Origin: JAVKLU01 sp031538895
GTDB lineage: Bacteria; Pseudomonadota; Gammaproteobacteria; Burkholderiales; Burkholderiaceae
Reading direction: 5' to 3'
DNA length: 9,796 nt
NCBI GenBank assembly: GCA_031538895.1
Contig: JAVKLU010000042.1
Coordinates: 1 to 9,796 of the forward strand
In this document: in pieces, positions 5,453 through 9,796 of the stretch
How the letters are laid out: every line of letters starts with the position of its first letter
Numbering within the stretch: the stretch's first letter is position 1
Notes under the pieces: generated by a model
What the model was told of the DNA's origin: nothing
The model's input: only the letters and a program-made list of their open reading frames with translations
Databases searched by the model: none
Position numbers and translations under genes: made by a program

Positions 5453-6818
5453 GTTAATACTGCATTGCATATACCATGATAATGCAAAATTAATTTTGCA
5501 TTACGACAATATGGAGAGTACGCTCACTTTTGCCAATGGCGAGTCTGTACCATTGCCATCTATACATTTATCTGATTGTGGAGAGACTCCTACCATGCCG
5601 GCGTTTTCGGTGAACAAAAATACACCGGCAGGTAAGGCAAAGCAAGCCTTAAAAACAGTAAAAATACAACTTGGACTTAACTGTAATTATTCATGCGAGT
5701 ATTGTAATCAGAGATTTGTACCGCACAGCGAAGGCACTAATCCAAAAAGCATCGCGCCATTTTTGCGGTCGTTACCCGATTGGTTGCAGAGTGACTTCTC
5801 GGGTCGATTTGAGTTTTGGGGAGGTGAGCCGCTGGTATATTGGCGAACGTTAAAACCGCTGGCCGAGAGTTTGCGAAAAAATTATCCAAACAGCAAGTTT
5901 TTCATCATTACCAATGGCAGTCTGCTGGATGCGGGGAAAAATGATTGGCTGGTTCGTCTTGGTTTTACCGTTGCGGTTTCACATGACGGTCCAGGTCAGT
6001 CAGTGCGTGGTAAAGACCCTTTAGAAAACGCAGAAACAAAAGCCGCAATTCTAGATTTATATAGGCGACTTACGCCACTTAATAGGTTTAGCTTCAATAC
6101 GATGCTCAACCGAGAAAACACTTCAAGAGCGGCGATAAGCCGCTTTTTTATTGAGCTAACTGGAGATGCAACAGTTCAAATCGGCGAAGGTGCTTTTATT
6201 GATCCATACGACTCTGGCGGAAAGGGTATGAGTCTACAAGACGAAGGTGAAGAGATTTCATTTAGACGTCAAGCGTATAAAGAAGGGTGCAGTGGTGAGT
6301 CTAAAAATGTTAGCGTTGTTATCTCAAGAATATTGGAATTGTTAAGCAGCTTGCAGCAATCACGCAAAGCTGTCACGCTTGGGCAAAAGTGTAGCATGGA
6401 CAGGAGCGACAATATCGCGGTGGATTTAAACGGCGATGTACTCACCTGCCAAAACATCAGCGCAGTAGCTACTGCGCCCAATGGAGAAAGCCACAAAATC
6501 GGAAATGTGTTCGACTTTGCCAACATTAAACTAAAAACAGCCACACATTGGGCATGGAGGGAAGACTGCGCAAGCTGCCCAGTACTGCAAACGTGCAAAG
6601 GGTCGTGCATGTTTTTGGAGGGCGATTTGTGGCAAGCTGGGTGCAACAATGCATTTAGTGACCATATTGCCAGTTTTGCCATGGCGATCGAGTACATAAC
6701 TGGGGCTGCCCTGATGCGTATAGAAGGCGGGCGCGACGACAGGGTAGATATTTGGGAGCGCACGCAAGCTGCTGGCGTGCAACGCAATAAAATTATCCCT
6801 ATTATGCCAGTAGCATGA
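5445..6818 (+). CDS. Radical SAM/SPASM peptide-modifying enzyme, 457 aa
   Basis: The start is ATG at 5445 with GAGG at 5435-5438; the stop is TGA at 6816-6818. The radical SAM core carries CX3CX2C at C80, C84 and C87 (CNYSCEYC), which binds the [4Fe-4S] cluster that cleaves S-adenosylmethionine. It is followed by WGGEP (125-129) and VSHDGPG (178-184). The C-terminal SPASM region has the full signature: C316, X13, G330, X4, C335 (DLNGDVLTC), then C375-X2-C378-X5-C384-X3-C388 and C400, enough for two auxiliary clusters. SPASM proteins modify peptides or proteins, for example thioether, C-C or oxidation chemistry in RiPP maturases and formylglycine in anaerobic sulfatase maturases. About 60 residues precede the core; they do not look like a RiPP recognition element. 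The substrate is unknown; the fibre's Cys tail, four genes upstream, is my leading candidate. Confidence 0.92.
   Translation: MAKLILHCIYHDNAKLILHYDNMESTLTFANGESVPLPSIHLSDCGETPTMPAFSVNKNTPAGKAKQALKTVKIQLGLNCNYSCEYCNQRFVPHSEGTNPKSIAPFLRSLPDWLQSDFSGRFEFWGGEPLVYWRTLKPLAESLRKNYPNSKFFIITNGSLLDAGKNDWLVRLGFTVAVSHDGPGQSVRGKDPLENAETKAAILDLYRRLTPLNRFSFNTMLNRENTSRAAISRFFIELTGDATVQIGEGAFIDPYDSGGKGMSLQDEGEEISFRRQAYKEGCSGESKNVSVVISRILELLSSLQQSRKAVTLGQKCSMDRSDNIAVDLNGDVLTCQNISAVATAPNGESHKIGNVFDFANIKLKTATHWAWREDCASCPVLQTCKGSCMFLEGDLWQAGCNNAFSDHIASFAMAIEYITGAALMRIEGGRDDRVDIWERTQAAGVQRNKIIPIMPVA
5480..5503. repeat. 24-bp perfect palindrome at the 5' end of the radical SAM gene
   Basis: The half-site TAATGCAAAATT is followed immediately by its exact reverse complement. 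It starts 35 bases into the radical SAM gene and encodes the second copy of AKLILH. As RNA it could form a stem of about 10 bp with an AATT loop; as DNA it is the size and symmetry of an operator for a dimeric regulator. Neither role is shown. Confidence 0.9.
6125..6149 (+). terminator. Terminator-like hairpin inside the radical SAM gene
   Basis: AGCGGC (6128-6133) pairs with GCCGCT (6139-6144) around the loop GATAA, with A/T and G/T pairs extending the base, followed by six T (6144-6149). This is the form of an intrinsic terminator, but it lies about 690 bases into an intact reading frame (residues about 227-235). Translating ribosomes would normally mask it; if translation stalls it could cut off the downstream genes. 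Confidence 0.55.
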
Positions 6819-7171
6819 GTGCATTTACGACTCCAGCTAAGCTAGAAATTGTGGATAGCTACTTATGGAGAGTTATTTCCCCTTTCGAGTACCACATTGG
6901 CGAAATTGGTAGTGGGCAGGTAATCACTGTGCCCGTTGGAGTAATAACCGATTTAGCAAGCGTCCCACGACTGTTATGGACGATTTTCCCGCCTCTTGGA
7001 AAATATTCAAAGGCGGCAATATTGCACGACTATCTTTATGACCAGGCGATCGGGACAAAGGAGTGGGCAGATAAAATTTTTTTGGAGGCCATGGAAGTGC
7101 TGGGTGTGCCGAAGTGGCGGCGCATTTTGATGTACTGGGCGGTGCGATTGTTTGGACGAGGGCGTTACTAA
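6815..7171 (+). CDS. DUF1353 family phage protein, 118 aa
   Basis: The start is ATG at 6815, overlapping the radical SAM stop as ATGA; no Shine-Dalgarno site is visible, so translation is probably by coupling. The stop is TAA at 7169-7171. The family signature is clear: ITDLASVPR (residues 44-52), a PPLGKYSKAAILHDYLYD stretch (59-76), and a C-terminal helix with WADKIFLEAM and VPKWRRILMYWAVRLFG. This is DUF1353 (PF07087), common in phage tail and lysis regions. Its biochemical role is not established to my knowledge; the conserved HD in HDYLYD might bind a metal, but that is a guess. The length is normal for the family and no part is missing. Confidence 0.87.
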   Translation: MSAFTTPAKLEIVDSYLWRVISPFEYHIGEIGSGQVITVPVGVITDLASVPRLLWTIFPPLGKYSKAAILHDYLYDQAIGTKEWADKIFLEAMEVLGVPKWRRILMYWAVRLFGRGRY

Positions 7172-9171
7172 TGGTTGCTCTGAGTGTTAAAGCCTTTCGT
7201 GGCGAGGTGCCGCGCACAAACAGTAGATTGATAGGAGATAATCAAGCACAGCGCGCGCAAAATTGCAAAATCACGGCAGGCATACTTGACCCATTATATG
7301 CCCCCAGTATAATACATAAGTCGATTTTAGGTAGTATGATAAAAACATTATATCACTACAAGCATATTGACAATGTTATCTGGATGGTATGGCCTAATGT
7401 AGTAGATGTGGTGCGCTCTCCAATCGCGCAAGATGCGCGTGGAAGACTGTACTACACAGGCGATGGCACCCCCAAAATGACGACCTACCTAGACTGTATA
7501 AATAATAGTAGCGGTCCATACCCAGCACGGGCATTCACACTTGGGGTGGTAGCACCTAAAAATGCGCCGACTGTAGCTGTGTCTGGTGGTGCTGCGCCAG
7601 CTGAAAGCCGTGTTTATGTGTGGACATGGAAAAATCAATACGCAGAGGAGTCGGCGCCATCGCCCGCAAAAATCGTCAGCGGAAATGTGAATGGGACTTG
7701 GACGGTGTCGGGTTTTGACAATTCTCCGCTAAACACGGCGTCAATTACTGCGGTTTCTGGTGGTGCTGGCGTCGCCAGCATTGCGACCAGAAGTACCTAT
7801 GGCCTGAGCGCTGGCGACGAAATCAGTATTACTGGTACGAATGGGATGGATAAACTTAATGGCACGTGTAAAATATTGTCTGTGCCCGATGAAAGTCATT
7901 TTAATATTAAGAGCGATGCTAGTGGCGCAATCGGAGCTGGCGGATCATGGAGTTTGGTAGCGGGACACAATTTGAGTGGCATGGTGCGCTGTATTTATCG
8001 CACAAACGGCACAAATAGCACTTTCAGACTGGTTGCAGAAATACCCGCCACACAAACCAGCTACACTGATATTAAGCAAACTAGCGAGTTAAACATTAAT
8101 CTTGCTACTTTGGAAACTGAACTACCCCCAAAAAATCTGCACAGTCTAATAGGCCTGCCAAATGGTGCGTTAGCAGGATTGGCTGGAAATGAATTGTGTT
8201 TTAGCGAACCATATAAACCGCACAGCTGGCCAGTTGCATACCGTTATAGTTTCCCCTCAAATGGAGTCGCGCTATCTGCTATTGGTAATAGTGTGATTGT
8301 ACTGACCGATAGTTTCCCGTACCTCGCCACGGCGACAGTACCAGAGGCTGTATCCATGAGCCAGATTGAGACCTATGCGCCATGCGTGTCTAAATCTGGG
8401 GTGGTAGATATTGGTGAGGGATGTATTTTCCCGAGCCATGATGGCCTATATCTTGCGCAGGCGGGCCCCGTGCGCAACCTAACCTCGGCACTGTTCAGGC
8501 GCGATGAGTGGGATAAATTGTGGCCCAGCACTTTTTATGCGACTTTTCATGATCAAAAATACTATGCGCGCCACATGAATGTGGGCAGTGAAGATGATAT
8601 TTTTGTCTTAGATGTCAGTGAACCTGATTCAGTATTGCGGATTAATTACCAGCCCAGCGCGATGTATGCGAGCAATATCGATGGATTGCTTTACGTAGCT
8701 AATGGTACGGATATTCTTTCCTGGGATAGTGATTATGGAAAACCATACCTTGCTTACTGGGAAAGCAAGGAGTTTTCACTGAATTACCCGATGAATTTTG
8801 GTGCAGCGCAAGTGTATGCCGATTTTGATAAAAATAATATACTCAACAACGTAACTACGTCACTAAACAATAAGATTTTGCTAAGTAATGCGAATAACCC
8901 GGATGGCGCATTAGCAGCTGATGCATTGAATACACGGCTAATAAACGGGTCAAAAATTCGGCCGCTTAAAAACATTTCTGATAGAAAAGTGGTGTTCTCG
9001 TTGATCAAAGAAGGCAAAGTATTTTTCAATACCGAAGTTATAGACAGCAGGCCGTTTAGGTTGCCAAGTGGCTATAAAGCTGACAATATAACTGTTTCTA
9101 TAACTAGCAATATACCGGTATACAGTTTTGCGATTGCTGAGGTAATGGCAGAGTTGAGAGGTATAAATTGA
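7171..9171 (+). CDS. Large tail nozzle/hub-like phage protein, 666 aa
   Basis: ATG at 7171 shares one base with the upstream TAA and has GAGGG at 7158-7162; a longer in-frame start at 7114 would lie deep inside the previous gene and is disfavoured. The stop is TGA at 9169-9171. The N-terminus has FRGEVPRTNSRLI, AQRAQNCKI and SPIAQDARGRLYYTGDGTPKMT (about residues 83-104), then VYVWTWKNQYAEESAPSP, LIGLPNGALAGLAGNELCFSE (326-346), PHSWP and VSKSGVVDIGEG. I recognise this as a large beta-rich protein conserved next to connector genes in podovirus-like phages, a likely equivalent of tail tubular protein B/nozzle; the role is inferred from size and order. Residues about 189-262 form an inserted beta domain with a YGLSAGDEISITGTNGMDKL motif of the kind annotated FCCH-like in phages. 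Confidence 0.68.
   Translation: MVALSVKAFRGEVPRTNSRLIGDNQAQRAQNCKITAGILDPLYAPSIIHKSILGSMIKTLYHYKHIDNVIWMVWPNVVDVVRSPIAQDARGRLYYTGDGTPKMTTYLDCINNSSGPYPARAFTLGVVAPKNAPTVAVSGGAAPAESRVYVWTWKNQYAEESAPSPAKIVSGNVNGTWTVSGFDNSPLNTASITAVSGGAGVASIATRSTYGLSAGDEISITGTNGMDKLNGTCKILSVPDESHFNIKSDASGAIGAGGSWSLVAGHNLSGMVRCIYRTNGTNSTFRLVAEIPATQTSYTDIKQTSELNINLATLETELPPKNLHSLIGLPNGALAGLAGNELCFSEPYKPHSWPVAYRYSFPSNGVALSAIGNSVIVLTDSFPYLATATVPEAVSMSQIETYAPCVSKSGVVDIGEGCIFPSHDGLYLAQAGPVRNLTSALFRRDEWDKLWPSTFYATFHDQKYYARHMNVGSEDDIFVLDVSEPDSVLRINYQPSAMYASNIDGLLYVANGTDILSWDSDYGKPYLAYWESKEFSLNYPMNFGAAQVYADFDKNNILNNVTTSLNNKILLSNANNPDGALAADALNTRLINGSKIRPLKNISDRKVVFSLIKEGKVFFNTEVIDSRPFRLPSGYKADNITVSITSNIPVYSFAIAEVMAELRGIN
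7764..7780. repeat. 8-bp inverted repeat at the start of the inserted beta domain
   Basis: TGCTGGCG and CGCCAGCA are separated by a single T. They lie at the beginning of the FCCH-like insertion in the nozzle-like protein (residues about 198-204). They could mark an insertion boundary or be chance in Gly/Ala-rich coding sequence. Confidence 0.6.
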
Positions 9172-9359
9172 AAGTTCCGTTGCCTTTTGTTATACCCATC
9201 GATAAGGGGATACAGTCTTTTTTAAATGCCGCGAAACAAAACCTAGATATTATCACTGGACAGCATAAAAATGCTGAAACGTTATCTGAACTTCCGGAAA
9301 ATGCAACTATGGATGATATACGTAAAGCGGTAAATATTATCATCCGTAGACTGGGATGA
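9168..9359 (+). CDS. Small phage tail-region protein with TTG start, 63 aa
   Basis: The start is TTG at 9168, overlapping the previous stop as TTGA, with GAGAGG at 9156-9161 (six-base spacing), which makes the unusual start convincing. The stop is TGA at 9357-9359. The 63 residues include FVIPIDKGIQSFLNAAKQNL, DIITGQHKN and a helical end, MDDIRKAVNIIIRRLG. The pattern F-x(n)-QNL-(D/E)-I-I-T-G followed by L-P-x-x-A-T-x-x-D is familiar from short proteins encoded right after nozzle-like genes in related phages. Its role is unknown; possibly a small virion structural or assembly protein. Confidence 0.75.
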   Translation: MKVPLPFVIPIDKGIQSFLNAAKQNLDIITGQHKNAETLSELPENATMDDIRKAVNIIIRRLG

Positions 9360-9793
9360 AACGCATAGTTAGCGACCCAAAGCGGGTTTTACAGTTCATG
9401 CATGGTTTTTTGGAAACGCAAATTGAAACGACTGCTGGAATGCGCGGAATAGGCTTAGAACAAAACGGTGCACTTATTGCGGGTGTGCTTTTTGAGCGAA
9501 ATAACGGCAGTAACATTTTTATGCACGTAGCGGCTGTGACTGGTAAACGCTGGCTCACACGAGAGTATCTAAATTACTGCTTTTATTACCCATTTGTAGA
9601 GTGTGGGGTAAGTCGCATTACAGGGTGGATAGAGAAAAGTAATATAGATTCCAGGCGCTTTGCCGAACATCTTTGTTTTAAGAAAGAGGCATTACTGTCT
9701 GGCGCAGCCAAGGATGGTGGGGACGTGATTATTTATGTCATGCGAAAAAATGAATGCAGATTTTTGGGGAGAAACGATGTTTTGGGAAATTGA
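9356..9793 (+). CDS. GNAT-family N-acetyltransferase-like phage protein, 145 aa
   Basis: The start is ATG at 9356, overlapping the previous stop as ATGA, probably translationally coupled; the stop is TGA at 9791-9793. The fold pattern fits a GNAT acetyltransferase: a beta strand pair GIGLEQNGALIAGVLFE (residues 31-47), NIFMHVAAVTGKRWLTREYLNYCFYYPF (53-80, where the acetyl-CoA site would lie), VSRITGWIEKSN (85-96) and SRRFAEHLCFKKEALL (99-114). It ends with VIIYVMRKNECRFLG. This type is common in phage structural operons between nozzle and lysis genes. The substrate is unknown; it could acetylate a host or virion protein. The usual GNAT pyrophosphate-binding Q/R-x-x-G-x-G/A is not obvious, so it may be diverged. 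Confidence 0.72.
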   Translation: MKRIVSDPKRVLQFMHGFLETQIETTAGMRGIGLEQNGALIAGVLFERNNGSNIFMHVAAVTGKRWLTREYLNYCFYYPFVECGVSRITGWIEKSNIDSRRFAEHLCFKKEALLSGAAKDGGDVIIYVMRKNECRFLGRNDVLGN

Positions 9794-9796
9794 TAA
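9777..9796 (+). CDS. Start of the next gene (truncated by window end)
   Basis: ATG at 9777 follows GGGGAGA at 9766-9772, a strong Shine-Dalgarno site, and opens the frame MFWEID to the window end. It overlaps the acetyltransferase gene by 17 nt in another frame, in keeping with the packing of this operon. The product cannot be judged. Confidence 0.5.

Noticed and set aside
6128..6144. End of the radical SAM gene at the internal terminator
   Set aside because: The frame continues intact and all SPASM ligands lie beyond it, so the gene is not truncated there.
6269..6787. Long - strand frames opposite the radical SAM C-terminus, including one rich in Cys and His
   Set aside because: The Cys/His content mirrors the SPASM coding sequence, and the + strand frame has all cluster ligands in correct spacing. 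No separate start signal supports the - strand frames.

Overview
The window is a stretch of a tailed double-stranded DNA phage or prophage, from the capsid genes into the tail genes. Every supported gene lies on the + strand. The genes are tightly packed, mostly with Shine-Dalgarno starts and 1-11 nt overlaps. The capsid end (C-terminus of an N4-gp56/DUF4043-type major capsid protein) and the connector and nozzle-like proteins suggest a podovirus-like, short-tailed virion infecting a Gram-negative bacterium. The sequence does not fix the host species, nor whether this is a free phage or a prophage, because no integrase, attachment site or host gene is visible.

Layout. 2-250: end of the major capsid protein, then a hairpin. 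326-775: small capsid-associated protein, then a strong bidirectional terminator at 805-831. 857-2042: a small repeat-tailed protein, a DUF6682-like connector protein and a head-tail adaptor-like protein. 2067-3260: a short reading frame ending in an in-frame amber codon, followed by a tail fibre. 3263-6818: an accessory block of two 2-oxoglutarate/Fe(II) oxygenase-like genes, an unrecognised gene and a radical SAM/SPASM enzyme. 6815-9793: return to the phage backbone with a DUF1353 protein, a large nozzle/tail-hub-like protein with an inserted beta domain, a 63-residue protein and a GNAT acetyltransferase. A further gene begins at 9777 and runs off the end.

The most interesting part is 2142-6818. 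The fibre ends in the extreme C-terminal sequence NCNCNCDCAAANCNCAGRC, with seven Cys in 19 residues. It is followed, in one translationally coupled run, by two 2OG-Fe(II) oxygenase-like proteins, an unknown protein and a radical SAM enzyme with the full CX3CX2C motif and the full seven-Cys SPASM signature. SPASM enzymes and 2OG oxygenases are the classes that modify peptides in ribosomally synthesised, post-translationally modified peptides (RiPPs). I infer a candidate phage-encoded fibre-tip maturation system: the fibre's Asn/Asp-Cys tail is the substrate, crosslinked by the radical SAM enzyme and hydroxylated by the oxygenases. This is inference from domain content and gene order; no chemistry is shown.

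Smaller signals include a 24-bp perfect palindrome and peptide duplication at the start of the radical SAM gene, an intragenic terminator-like hairpin in the same gene, three GCAATTGC palindromes around the end of the fibre gene, and in-frame direct repeats in the 89-residue protein gene.
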